DNA of 64,000 nt from Thysanoteuthis rhombus (GCA_963457665.1 OY735205.1:27562691-27626690); one strand, 5' to 3'; shown: positions 36,790 to 48,183, counted from the stretch's first letter. The notes: generated by a model from the sequence alone, not told the origin. Program-made: numbers and translations.

Positions 36790-37345
36790 CTGTCTGTCTG
36801 TTCATCTGTTTGTCCACAGACTTTCAGTCACTTTTTGTGGAAGGGTGGGCCATGAACTACAGTAGAAGTGATATTTTGGGATGGATCCAATAAATTTTAG
36901 TATTACCATTCTTGAATTGTTGCTAAATATAAACACAATATATCTAAATGTTCTCTTTGAATTAAAAAAAAAAAGTTAAGCAATCAGGTAACAAAGAATT
37001 AGCAAGAGTTCAGGGTGTATCCATGATTTTTTTTTCAAGTTGTGAGATGGTTTTTTTCTCTTTTCTTTCTTTTTTTTTTTTCTTTTTTTTTTTTACATAT
37101 GTTTGAGTGCATGTCCATGTTTGTCTACACAGTATCTCCAAAAGTGCTCAATAGACTTCAATGACTTTTTGTTGAAAGGTTGTCCATTGGCTAAGGAAGA
37201 GCAGATAGAATTTTAGGTTAGATCCAGGAATCTTTACGATGACCTCCCCTGCATCGTAGCTATCTATGATCTGATTTTCATTCTGTGTTATATGCATTAA
37301 ATTGATGTTTATCTCTTCACTTTATTTCACTTGGGTTTTTATCAG
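36790..37345 (+). repeat. Two partial copies of repeat family B
   Basis: At 37117-37300: CACAGTATCTCCAAAAGTGC, a CTTCAATGACTTTTTG block, GTCCATTGGCTAAGGAAGAG, TTTTAGGTTAGATCCAGGAA and a CATCGTAGCTATCTATGAT block. At 36790-36905 a more decayed version reads TCCACAGACTTTCAGTCAC, then GGTGGGCCATGAACTAC. The family recurs at 40.5, 45.4, 45.5 and 57.5 kb (+) and at 50.4-50.7 and 62.5-62.9 kb (-). Confidence 0.62.
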
Positions 37346-37784
37346 GTTCTATATGTGCCTTTGAGGTATATAAAATTGGCTGGCGAACTCCATTTACACT
37401 TTGTGAATAAGCGTGATTACAAAGAAAGAAAGAATCATTGGTGAAGTGAACTTGCTGATCTATGGTTGATAGTATCATTTGCTGTACCAAAAATTAGTTT
37501 GCAGGTTTTCTCAACAACCCTCAGGGAAAAAACTTGGCTGAAAATAATCACGTCTGTGTACTCAATGCTCTTTGTATGAATTCACTTTTGTGCCAATTAA
37601 AACAAAAATAACAATCTAGAATTGAACTGAATGCATTCCCAAAGACAGATGTTTATTTCTAAACACACAGGAATGTCTTGAGAAAAAAAAAATCAATGTT
37701 TGTTCAGATGGGTTCGTCTACCCAATGCAGTTAAGACATGAATTAATATTCAGCTCTTGGAGATGAGCTATTTTATTCAATAGT

Positions 37785-37962
37785 ATCCTTATCTTGATTG
37801 TTATAGTCATAACGCTTTGTCTTCTGTATTTGGTAACCATCTGAGAATCTCAAACCAAGCTTTATAGATTCCAAGAATGATTCTTATTATAACAGACGCC
37901 TGTAAAAGGCTAGTGAATACAATGACCAAAATGTTGTGACCATAACGATCAAGATGTTGACA
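37785..37962. mobile_element. Foldback element, family E (arms about 36 bp)
   Basis: The left arm 37785-37820 (ATCTTGATTGTTATAGTCAT) and right arm 37927-37962 are inverted repeats with about 80 percent identity over 29 central positions. They are related to the arms at 26062. The loop of about 105 nt carries the GGTAACC...TTTGGT block seen at 34795. Confidence 0.55.
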
Positions 37963-38456
37963 CTTCTTGAGTGAATACATATATAGTGATAATTGCTCAT
38001 CTCAGAAATTCAAACTGAAAAAAATTGCCATTTTGTTGGGATTTCAGATGGACAAAATAATTACAAGTATTGTGATTGTCATTTTGTTTTAACTACTTTG
38101 CATTGATAGTCTCTCTGTTCTGTGGAGATCCTCTCTCTACAAGTTGAAGGAGAATTAATTAACAAACTCAAGGTTGTTAAAGTGTCCTAATAAGATCGTT
38201 TTACACCAAGATTGTCATTAACTTTGTACAAGACGTTTCCACTTTTGTTAATAATCAATGAAGAGTTTCTTCCTAACTAAATTATTGTCAGCTAAAGATT
38301 TACTCTAACTCAATAGAAAGGTAAACATAGTTGTACAATATATCTATAAATTGAAAAGTACTAGTAATAAACAAGATAAGTCCAATAAATATGAGGAAAA
38401 GCCACATCAAATAATCTGTAACCTATGGGGTTTTCCTTACTTGCTGCACCAAAGTT

Positions 38457-38800
38457 GTAGGGGGAAGAATGATGGTGGGAAGATTGTGTTTTGTCAGTGG
38501 ATTTGGGGGAGAAATCATTGTAGGAAGATTGCGTTTTGACAGTGGATTAGGGGGAGAAATCATTGTAGGAAGATTGTGTTTTGTCAGTGGATTTAGGGGA
38601 GAAATCATTGTAAGAAGATTGTGTTTTGTCTGGGATTTGGGGGAGAAACGATTGTAGGAAGATAGTACTGTGCTAATGTTTTAGAGGAGAAATGAGGATA
38701 AGAATGCGGTGTTACGCTAATGGTTTGGGAAAGGAGAGAAATGATGGCAGGAAGATTGTGTTGCACCAATATCCTGAGTGGTGGGGGGAAACCCTTCCCA
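38457..38800 (+). repeat. 45-bp minisatellite with decaying edge units
   Basis: The core unit is GTGGATTTGGGGGAGAAATC, ATTGTAGGAAGATTGTGTTT, TGTCA. It starts at 38497, 38542 and 38587, then at about 38631 (44-bp step), with more diverged units to about 38790. Because 45 is a multiple of 3, both strands show a 15-residue repeat (minus: MISPPNPLTKHNLPT; plus: GEIIVGRLCFVSGFG). No start, promoter or splice context supports a gene. Edge units resemble 48888-48950. Confidence 0.85.
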
Positions 38801-39351
38801 CTGATCTGTTTCTCACCTGGACTTGAACCCTAATCATTGGGAGAACCAAGGCAACCGAGGGTACTCGTGATATGCATTAAATATATTAACAATTACGATA
38901 TTTGCTTCAAATTGGTCATTAATACAATTGATAGTGTCTTCATCTGATAAAGAATAAACAACAGTCAAATTTCTCCTGGGAAATCATTTTTAATGATTGC
39001 GTTCGTGCTTAATGGACCTGCTTAGTTTCTCCTTTTACTTTGCCAATCGTCAAATCAGTTTATTTACTTATTAAATGTTTACCTCAATTTCTCTTTGAAC
39101 TAGATTGAGCTGAGTGAATTTTTGAAAAAGTAGGATTCGGAATGCTGATTTTCAAGGCAGGCAGGCCTTATCTACTTCGATGATTGACCCAAAACAATCT
39201 TCCTACCTTTGTATTTAAAGTGCTCTGTTCCAAAATGTGAGAAGTGCCCTTTTCAAAAAAAAAATATGTTTGTTTAAATTAAAAATCAAATTCTTGATTA
39301 GATTTTTTTTTAATCTTATTACAAATATATATTACAGTTATATATATGTAT

Positions 39352-39690
39352 TCAATTAAAAAATTGGAAGAGGGGCTGATCAATGTAAAAGTTACTTCTC
39401 TTGCCTTTTATTGGGCAGTGATCATTAAAATATACTGAATTTTAAAAAAAACATGCATAAATTTTAGTAGGCATAAACTAAGGGACCCATTTAGCATAGA
39501 CTTACATAGTAAATCGAACTACCAATCTTCAAAAAAAAAAAAAACAAACCTTTTTTATAGACCAGAGGAGTGAATGTTTAGATTTTTAGCCCTCTAGCTC
39601 CATTGGTGTAGCTTGTACACGTGATACATGCATAGCCAGCCAGATTGACTTGGAGACTGAAGAAATCTATGTTGACAGTTTTGGTTGATG
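39352..39690 (+). repeat. Dispersed repeat family A copy
   Basis: TTGCCTTTTATTGGGCAGTG, a TTTTAAAAAAAACATGCAT block, GGCATAAACTAAGGGACCCA, TAGTAAATCGAAC, a poly(A) run, then CTCCATTGGTGTAGCTTGTA and TGAAGAAATCTATGTTGACA. It matches 25588 and 32675 from the second quarter to the 3' end. Confidence 0.62.
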
Positions 39691-40073
39691 GTCCCTAATT
39701 AAATACATCTCTCTTTTTTCCTTCTTTTTAATGGCACTTATTGCGTTTTTGGAACCACATTCTTCATTTATTCCTTTTGTCCTTGTGCTGATTGAGGTAA
39801 GCCAACGAAATATCAATGATGAGCATTTAATCTGACTTGTCGGTTTCTCAGACATTTCGCTCCATGAAGGTAACAACTGCTATCCCCGCTTTTTTCATGT
39901 CATCCTCCAAAATCGCATTTCTTAACATTAGCGGGATACTTTTCACCCATTTCTTTTGTTAAGTTGATTTTATTTCCAGCAGTGGGTGGCAAATTAAATC
40001 AACAAACACCGAAAGAGAATAAAAATCAATGCTTTTCTCCCATTCATTTTGATTATCAGTGTTTTCTGCCAGG

Positions 40074-40097
40074 CAATGAATGAATGAATGAATGAAA
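40074..40097. repeat. (GAAT)n microsatellite
   Basis: AATGAATGAATGAATGAATG, five or more units. Confidence 0.85.
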
Positions 40098-40449
40098 ATT
40101 TATGAATAACAAATCAATTTGAATACAAAGAAAAACATCTAATAAAAACATTGGGTTACTAAAACAAAATCATTTCTTTGAGATCTTGATACGCTGGTTC
40201 AATACTACAGAACATAGATCAAATCTCTTGACCCTGAGGATTTATTGGGATCCCTCACTGGTTTATCAACATTGCTTCCTTTTTATCATGACTGAACAGG
40301 ATAATTACTTCCTTTGGCCTTTGTTCCACTTTGGACAACGCCTGCTTATTTACCTAAGTTTATCAATTGGATATCGCCAAATGTTCTCGAAAATTCTCTA
40401 TCGAATTCTTTCAAACGGTATGCAATATAGTAAATGGGTTTGGATTGGT

Positions 40450-40570
40450 AAATTTGGGGGCGGATCCAGGAATTCATGTATTCATTCCTGTTTATCCACA
40501 CAATATGTCCAAGAATTCTCAATGAATTTCAATGGCATTGGATGTAAGTTGGACCACTGGCAAAAGAATT
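40450..40570 (+). repeat. Repeat family B, partial copy
   Basis: GGGGGCGGATCCAGGAATTC, then CACACAATATGTCCAAGAAT, then TCTCAATGAATTTCAATGGC, then GTTGGACCACTGGC. It resembles 45362-45540 closely. The 128-codon open frame that overlaps it is therefore not a gene. Confidence 0.6.
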
Positions 40571-41590
40571 GATTAACTTTTGACTATGAAAACATATGAC
40601 TCTTATATTAAGCAAGTTTGACAACTGTCGATATAGTGTGCCGTGTTGAAATTTCAGCTACTTCAGCTAAATTCACTTTTAATTTAATTGTTAAACGGAA
40701 AATATTTCATCTTTACTAAGGAAACATTGGGTATGATTTTTTTTTTTAAATTTAGGGTATATTTTTTTGGAAATAAAATGAGAAAACATGTGGAAATCCC
40801 ATAACATGACATGTGCACTGAACTTTGTCTCATAAATATGGAAGCCTCTTTCAGAATAATTACAGTCATCAATGCGACAAAAAGAAAAATACGACTTCAA
40901 GTCATAAATGCAGAAAAACAAAAACAGAAAAGACTTGTAAAATTAGATAGTGAGAAATGCAAGTAAATAAGGAAGAGAATTATGTTGAAAATATTGAAAA
41001 CAAAAAAAATAAACAATCAGTAATGTTGAAGAGAAAAACTGATCCAATGCAACTAATTTACTGGAAAATAATGTGAGCTTTTCTGAACGTGATTAAATAA
41101 ATCAAAAATTGTAATTCTTAACAGACCTTCATGCACTTGACCAGAAAAAAGTGAATGAGTTTTCTTTTATTGGTTTTTCATTCTTCTTTATGCGCAAAAT
41201 GATATTTTAATCATTGGAAGAAGGAAAAATAGCCAAGGTAAAAAAAAATTTTAATTTCATAACTATTCAGATATGCTAATAATTTTTACCTATCGTTATT
41301 TTCCAGCATTTGTTTCACCTTTAATTTGATGTATCAATTACCAGTATACCCCATTTCCGGAAGTTTGCTTTGTGTTACTCTGACTTAGTGTTTAGCATTT
41401 GTTTTGCCGCAAACCATTATAGAAGCAGCATGCACACTCTTACTCTCTTTCTTTCTTAAATCCCAGCACCCTGTACCTGTGACCACCCAACCCCAGCAAT
41501 AAACGTAACATACCTTCATCAAAATTTCCAGGATCTGGGAACGCTCAGATTTTTTTTTTTTTTTTTGCATTTATAAATCAAGGGTAATCG

Positions 41591-42178
41591 CTTTCTTCAC
41601 TGTACACCATTTTAGCTAACAGAAGGTTCTTATTGGAACTCTCTACTTTCAGATAGCAGGGTAAACCTGTTTTTCAAAAGCAAAAGGAAAAGCAATGTAC
41701 AAATTAGGGGTTGGAATGGACAACTCAGCTGTAAACAGTCAATAAGATTCTAAGAAAACAGACCAAGAGCAAATGTAAATAACTATCCTCCAAATGTAAT
41801 CTTCAGTTGTAAACAACATCTTTTGGTGGATGTACCAAAAATCTTTTTTTGTTAAAAAAAAAAAACACCAAATTATCTTATAACAATTTGGTTTGGTAAG
41901 TGCAAAGTACTTCTGGATTGATGGCTGTGAATAACCCTGACTAGTTTGTTCTCTATCCGCCCCGTTTTGGTGTTTTTGGTAATTTGGTAAATTTTACTTA
42001 TAAACATATCTAGACACTGTAAGTACACTATTTCAGAGTTATTGTCTGTATATGTAATACACAAAGAGTGGCCCAAAGCAGGTTTTCCTTGTCTTCAGAT
42101 ACAGGTTTTGTCCGCTGCCGAAGAGTAGAACATTATTATAAAAACCTTTCGTAAGACAAAATGGTATAAAGTGAAGAA
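41591..42178. repeat. Inverted pair of repeat family H
   Basis: The plus copy at 41591-41670 (TCTTCACTGTACACCATTTT ... CTCTCTACTTTCAGATAGCA) and the minus copy at 42102-42178 are inverted relative to each other, about 430 bp apart. Two more copies lie at 56641-56715 (-) and 63626-63697 (+). The consensus carries a CTTTATACCATTTTGGCTT block and a TCTACTTTCGGAGAGCGGG block. I recall similar text from mollusc sequences but cannot name it. Confidence 0.6.
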
Positions 42179-42421
42179 TTTACCATTAATCTATGTCAGA
42201 AAATTCTTTGGCATTCCCTAATCCCAAGATTAGTAATGATGGTGTATCATCAGAGATTGGGCTGCTTGAAGGTACTGAAGACGAGGGTGGAGGAAAAAGA
42301 TGAAGAGGGTGCTCACTGCCTCTATAATTGCCTGATGCAAAACAAATGCTGAACATGATTCTTGCTTTTTTTTTTTTTTTTTGGATGACACGATTCATCA
42401 ATAAATCCCTTGTAACCCGCT

Positions 42422-42551
42422 TCATCATCAGGAGCAGCAGTCTGTTAGAGTTCATTATTGGACATAGACCTTCCTCAAGATTTGCCAGACTTCCTTATCA
42501 TATGCATCGCCTAGCCAGTACTTTCTGAACTCATTCAGTTTGTCTTGCATG
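42422..42551 (-). mobile_element. RTE LINE 3' tail fragment
   Basis: TCATCATCAGGAGCAGCAGT begins it, then TTATTGGACATAGACCTTCC, then AGATTTGCCAGACTTCCTTA, then CTAGCCAGTACTTTCTGAAC. It is truncated after about 130 bp. Confidence 0.75.
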
Positions 42552-43494
42552 ATTACCACTAGCAACAAATTGTCTTTAGTCCATGAACTGCTTGAAATTG
42601 ACAGTAGAACTCTTCAATGAATAGCATGAAAAATGGAACTCTTCTGCGAAATTAAATATAAAGAATAAAAAATTAACCAAATGATTAAAAGGAGATAATG
42701 TCAATCAAAAGTTATCTCCCTTGAAATTGACATTCCATTGTCATTGATTGTATGTATTTATAAGTTATATACTCTGTCAATATGTGATGTCATATCAACA
42801 AAATATTTCATCAGCCACTCCCGGACAATTATTGTTTTCACTGGCTTCATTACCATCTATGAATTGTCTTGAATAACTATCCAATTCAGTGCCTGAGTAA
42901 GATAATCACAAACATACAAAAATATTGCCAAGTGCCTCAGAAATGTATGCATGACGTTTCTTCATGGGCGTCGCCATATTTAAATGCCAGGATGTTGTTT
43001 ACTAGGAGCTGTCCTAATCACATATATCATGGGTAGGCATAAGTATTGCCATCTGGTGAAAAATATGCTGGACTAAAGTTCATTACTTTCTCCACTGTGG
43101 ACCCTTTTTTCGTTATTTGCTTCATAAGCTTCAGTTGACACATGTGGTTCCCCTGTATGCTCTGTCAGTCTATCATCCATTTCTGTGGGAGTATTACCTT
43201 CTGTATCTGGTCCAACAGCCTGGTAATCAAGATCAGTGCGGTTATTCTCTGATTCATATATATGTAACAGACCAAATGTTTCAATGTATCATTATATCCA
43301 ACCCATTATATCATGGCTTACACTAACAGTTTATGATTTAGTGACATCTTTAATAGTATTGGATGGCTAAGAATGTTATCTCCCAGATAAATTTTCAGAA
43401 TAGATCTATGAAGATAGATTCTTGAAAATACTGTGTTTGTAGTTTAAATGCAAAAATAAGGTTAGTACAGTTTGATTGTCCTTTTTTTCCCCAG

Positions 43495-43583
43495 GCTTGT
43501 TAACATATGAAAAGGTTAAAAATAATAATCATGAGTTGCAGTTCCTACAGGAATTAAAAAGGAAAGGCAGAAGTTTCCTGTAG
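43495..43583 (+). CDS. Weak candidate terminal exon
   Basis: TTGATTGTCCTTTTTTTCCCCAG is one of the strongest acceptors in the window. After it only one frame is open, starting with two nucleotides (GC). It reads LLTYEKVKNNNHELQFLQEL, then KRKGRSFL, and then a TAG stop at 43581-43583. The peptide looks like a short coiled coil. No polyadenylation signal is evident close by, the peptide is not recognised, and no upstream exon with proven phase links to it. Chance is a real alternative. Confidence 0.22.
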
Positions 43584-44525
43584 ACACAAAGTTGTTTGGG
43601 GTGATCTACTACAGTAATTATGAGGTGAATAGAAGAATGTAGGAAGAGGAATGTCAGTTAGAGAATGTGAGATAGTCTTGGAATGCCAGTCAGTTTGGGG
43701 TCATTTTCACCATAGCCACTGGAATGTTTTCTTTGAAAATCTGTCTTAACTACTTGAAGAGTGCTTAGTTTTGTTTCAATGTGTTCTTTGGGAAGAATAG
43801 GGAAAGTTCTCAAGAGAAAAGGAGGGATTACGTCATATACATGAAGGTGTGTGAGAAAGTGTGAATAAAAATGTGAGCTTACCTTGACGCCATCAGAACA
43901 GAGAGAGAGAGAGAAAGTTTACCGGCAAAAACTTAAAAACCATAGGGATAACAATCAGTTATCTTAATGGTAGCTCTGCGTGACATCAAGGAAGAGACAA
44001 AGAGTTTACCATTCTTTTAGACTACTTCATGATGTGTTAGGGATCTCAAGTATATCTCAGCAAAGAGCAGATAACTCTAAATACCTCCGAATTTCCTATG
44101 TATTATTTAGTGCTAAAAGGTAGGCACTACAGTAGCACAATAATATTCTTTTCTCTGTTATCCACAATCTATTTGCTTTTATTTGCAATCTGGTTGGGAT
44201 TTATTACTAACAACTTATAAGTTCAAACTTTTTTGTATAATTTTCCTGAGAAAATCCCTGAAAGAAAATTCACTTTGTTTACACAAATACTTAAAATTGT
44301 TTCCTTTCTCTTGCTGAATAATATTTTTCAGTTATCCAAGAAAAGGGTGTGGATCTTGAATGTCTTGTTAATAGTTTTGAGTTAATATTGTTGTTTTCTA
44401 TTGGAAGCTGAAAAATATTAGGTTGTTACGTATGGAATGTTTTTTTTGGCTTTTTCACACCATAGAGAAGTCATGTTTGTTTATTCATCCGTATAGACTC
44501 TCAAACATAGACTGTCTTACAGGAC

Positions 44526-44900
44526 TCATCATCATCATCAGTCTTAATGTCCGTTATTGGACATAGACCTTCCCCAGGATTCACCACACTTCTCTATCAT
44601 GGGCGTCACGAAGCCAGTACTTTCTGAGCTTGTCTAGCTCGTCTCTCCATCCAATAATCTGCCGGCCTCGGTTGCACATGTGATCTCTGGGAATCCACAA
44701 GAGCACCAATTACTCTGCTATTTACTTACAGTTAGTCAGGTTGGTGAATTTATGCCTTTCTTCAGGGCCTCAGTACAAAGTGAATATAAGCAGGTTTGGT
44801 TGAAACTTGAACTCACACCGCTAATTCTATTTTCCAAGCCATTAACCATCACACCATTACACCAATCCACACCTCCAAACAAGCAACAATTCTCAGTTAT
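44526..44900 (-). mobile_element. tRNA-SINE with RTE-derived 3' tail
   Basis: On the minus strand, from 44880 down: a tRNA-like head (TTGGTGTAATGG-type A box; GTGTGAGTTCAAGTTTC B box), then a body with TACTGAGGCCCTGAAGAAAG (SINE I type). At about 44699 this runs straight into 174 bp of RTE 3' end (GAGATCACATGTGCAACCGA ... LGKVY region), ending in GATGATGATGATGAG. SINEs commonly borrow the 3' end of the LINE that mobilises them, so this is a plausible chimeric SINE powered by the RTE family. The alternative is a LINE tail inserted beside an unrelated SINE. Confidence 0.68.
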
Positions 44901-45361
44901 TTTAGAAGATATAAATTTTACAAGTATTGTTTATAGTTTTGAGTTAATGTCTTTGTTTTCTGTTGGAAGCTGCCAAAGTAGCATTTCGATGGAATCCCTT
45001 TTCTCTCTTTCATGATTATTCCTTCCGTGGTTCCTCCTCTCTTTTGCTGCTAAGTTTATTCTGAGAGTGAAATCCATTGCCAAGAATTTAATCAATGTTT
45101 TTACTGCAATCTCTCTCATTACAAATGAATCAAGGCTTCGTTAATGACTTGATTTTATCGATTTCTAGATTATGCCAATCTAATGTTAAGGAAGTAATTG
45201 TATTTCAGTTTATATTTTGGATTTCTATCTTGATTGCTTTCTCTCGACGGAAATGCTATTGTGCCATCTAATTCTTTTTTAATTCTGTATCTTTCATATT
45301 TTTTCTTTAAAATTTATTCACCTGTGCCAATGGAGTTGGAAGTGGTCCATGTATTCACCTG

Positions 45362-45740
45362 TGTCGCTGTCTGATTGTTCTCACAATACCTCCAAAAGTT
45401 CTCAATGAATTTCAGTAACATTTGATGTAAAAGTGCACCAGAAGCTATAGAAGAATAACTCGAATTTCAGGGCAAATCTAGGAATGTTTTATAGCTATAT
45501 CTCCCACACCGTAGTTATATATCTATCCTCACAATATCTCCAAGAGTTCTCAATGAATTGTGATGAAACTTTCTGGAAAGGTCGACCATGGAATAAGGAA
45601 GATTTAAATGAATTTTAGGGAAGTTCCTGGAATATTTCTACTGTTAGTTAACCTGCATCTCAGCTATATATGAAGTGATTTTCATTCAGTTTTTAGTAGA
45701 GACAGGTGCTCTCTGAGTGCTCCCTATTTTTGAAGCAGTT
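45362..45740 (+). repeat. Repeat family B, two units in direct tandem
   Basis: Unit 1 (45370-45525) and unit 2 (45527-45735) both carry CTCACAATAYCTCCAARAGT, TCTCAATGAAT and an AATTT(C/T)AGGG block, then an ATCTCagCTATATAT-like segment. Unit 2 continues into TTTTCATTCAGTTTTTAGTA and GTGCTCTCTGAGTGCTC, the 3' end of the family. The tandem arrangement may reflect recombination or nested insertion. Confidence 0.65.
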
Positions 45741-46773
45741 ACATTTTTGCATATTGAGCCGGTGAGTTTTTGAGATTACTTGTCTCCTGAGAGTAGGGAT
45801 CTTTGAATGAGTTGGAACTTGGCTTTTGAACTCACCCTAATTTTAACCTTTGTATCTTTTTAATGCAGCACTGTTTTTTTCTCTCCTATTTCATTTCTCA
45901 AATGGCTCTAATTGAAAAACAAATACATGCAAATGTCCTTTGGTTTTTTTCCTTGTTTTTTTCTTCTCCAAAGCAATCTCTTTTTCCGCCCGAGTAATCA
46001 TTTTCAAAATGATTTTTGTTGACACGTTATGAAACAGTCTGTAAGCGGAGTCAATTAAAGAATCGAATTCAGAAACGAATTCATTATGTTCTTTCTTAAT
46101 TGATTCCAGCTCAAAGCGGTAGGCCGTATTTTATTGTCTATCAGCAATTAATTTTACTTTTAGACTTTTTTTTTTTTTCTAAAGATTTTCCTGTTGATTA
46201 AAAAAATTTCTCCAATTCAGAAAAAAAAATCATGTAAGTTAGAAAAACTAAGAATAATTATGACGTAGATTATTAGAACATAACTGAGTCGCCTTTTTCC
46301 ATGTGAAGTTACAAGTGAATTTTTAGAGAAATGTTCAGAAGTAATTTGCCTCAAGCATAAGTCATAAAGTGACTTTGTATTCTGAATATATATATATATA
46401 TACTTATCTATCAATTAGATTCCTTATATCCTCCCAACAAAATCTTATATACATATGTATATACATATATGTATGTATGAGTGTTTGTCTCTGTATCATG
46501 TGGAAAAATAGATGTGTGTTTGTCTGTGTTATGTAAATAAATTATTGATAAATAAATATTTGAAAAATTCAAGAGTAGAATTTTGAAATGTTTATTTATG
46601 TTTCACACTTTCATTCATAATTGCTTTTGATAACCGTAATAGTGTATATTTGAGATAAAATATTTTTCATTATTCCGCACATAATCTGGACAAGTATCCT
46701 CATCTTTGCTATTTTGATCACAACATTCCAACCAATGCATCTTCTAATTCTCCTTCTTTTTATCTATTTATAG

Positions 46774-46800
46774 GTAAGTCCATGATATTGCAGAAAAATG
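46774..46800 (+). CDS. Weak candidate 27-nt microexon
   Basis: The acceptor tract TTCTCCTTCTTTTTATCTAT-TTATAG is long and pyrimidine-rich, and AAAAATG|GTAAGC is a good donor. The 27 nt between them are open only in the frame starting with two nucleotides (KSMILQKN) and leave one, so the exon is symmetric. Microexons of this size occur in animal neural genes. With nothing else to tie it to, it could well be chance. Confidence 0.18.
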
Positions 46801-47815
46801 GTAAGCATCCTGTTTTTATCTATTGATGTGTCAGTGTCTCGCAGATCCCTAGTAGCAACATCACTCTCCTGTCTAAAGGAAGTCATGAGTTATCTTTCCT
46901 TTTTTTCTCATTCTCTTGAAGATTACACATTTTAATTGGTTTTTGAAAAAAATTGAGAGCATGTTCAACCTACTCAAACTATTTTGATAAATACATAATT
47001 TCAACAACTTAACTTCAAAGTAATGTTTATAATTCCAACAACTTTACTATTAAGTAATGACTGTAAATTTGAGATATCTAAACAAATGTTCAGTTAGTCA
47101 ATAATGAGACAAACCTATAACATTACAGTATGTCAATCTGTATTTACTCGCACTCATCCTTACCTCACAATCTCAGTCAACCATGAATTGAGAAGACTCA
47201 AAATTAGCCTAACTTTTTAGTAACTGGTAGAAGAATAGTCAATTTGAAATAATAATAATCTTATTCAATTTGATGAACAAATCAAGCATTAGTCTCAAGT
47301 CTAGCTTCTTTATTGTTGAGTGCTGGATTGACAAGCTGAGACAAACATGCAAACTCATTGAGATCTTTTTCCAATGGACATTTCAATTTTCAAGGGAGAT
47401 CACTTTGTCTAACCTTGGCCTATTCAAAGCTGATAATTAACTTAGGTCATACGGGAACTGTAGACCCCATTTCAAAATGCTCAAGTATTTTTATAATCGG
47501 TGCTAAATACATATTTATATATCTGCATAGAGATGCACGGTACGTGCTGTACTCGCTGGCTGCAGAACAATGAAAAAAAAACAAGGATGATTTATAAAAT
47601 GCGAATGGCAAGCATTTTTCCTAGATGTATATTAGACAATAGAGACAACTGGCTCTTCTAAATTGTAGGCACATATATATACCAAACGATACAAAATAGG
47701 GATGCAATATGATATAGTACAATATCCGATGTATGATGGGTCTATTTCATAAAGTTCTCGGCACATTCAATTCAAAGCATCAAGTTGATTTATCTGCACA
47801 TTCATTGAAAAGTGT

Positions 47816-47997
47816 TATATATATATATATATATATAACAAATGGATATATTTGGTCAGACAGAATGAATTATAAATTGTGTTATATCATTAAAAAAAAC
47901 TTATTTGAAATGATCTGTCGTTACCAAGTTAAAATATTTGAAGTTTCTATATGATATAACACAATTTATAACACATGCACACATATATATATATATG

Positions 47998-48042
<45 letters not shown>

Positions 48043-48105
48043 TTACAATTCTAATGTAAATGAACCCATCATTTTTTACGGGTGTGTGTGTATATATATA
48101 TATAT
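47816..48105. repeat. SINE II-related inverted arms among (AT)n tracts
   Basis: TTATAAATTGTGTTATATCAT at 47870-47890 is inverted perfectly at 47951-47971, 60 nt apart. The preceding AATGGATATATTTGGTCAGA and GACAGAATGAAT recur at 58399-58432 and in reverse at 58060-58090. (AT)n runs lie at 47816-47838, 47985-48042 and 48090-48105. Confidence 0.6.
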
Positions 48106-48140
48106 AGTAGGTTGTGGATTCGCTACACAAACTAGCTCAT

Positions 48141-48183
48141 GTTTCAGCCCTCTCTGGGCGTCTTGCCTAGAGAGGACTGAAAC
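48141..48183. repeat. 14-bp hairpin with terminal GTTTCAG/CTGAAAC
   Basis: GTTTCAGCCCTCTC (48141-48154) pairs with GAGAGGACTGAAAC (48170-48183) with one mismatch. An inner GGGC...GCC also pairs. The flanks (CTAGCTCAT and ACAACAACC) are not inverted. It resembles in style, but not in sequence, the other GAAAC hairpins. Confidence 0.6.

Noticed and set aside
43878..43970. Possible minus-strand first exon: CT-rich leader, ATGGCGTCAAG, then GTAAGC
   Set aside because: Only a four-codon start and a good donor; no promoter evidence and no next exon on that strand. Too little to call.
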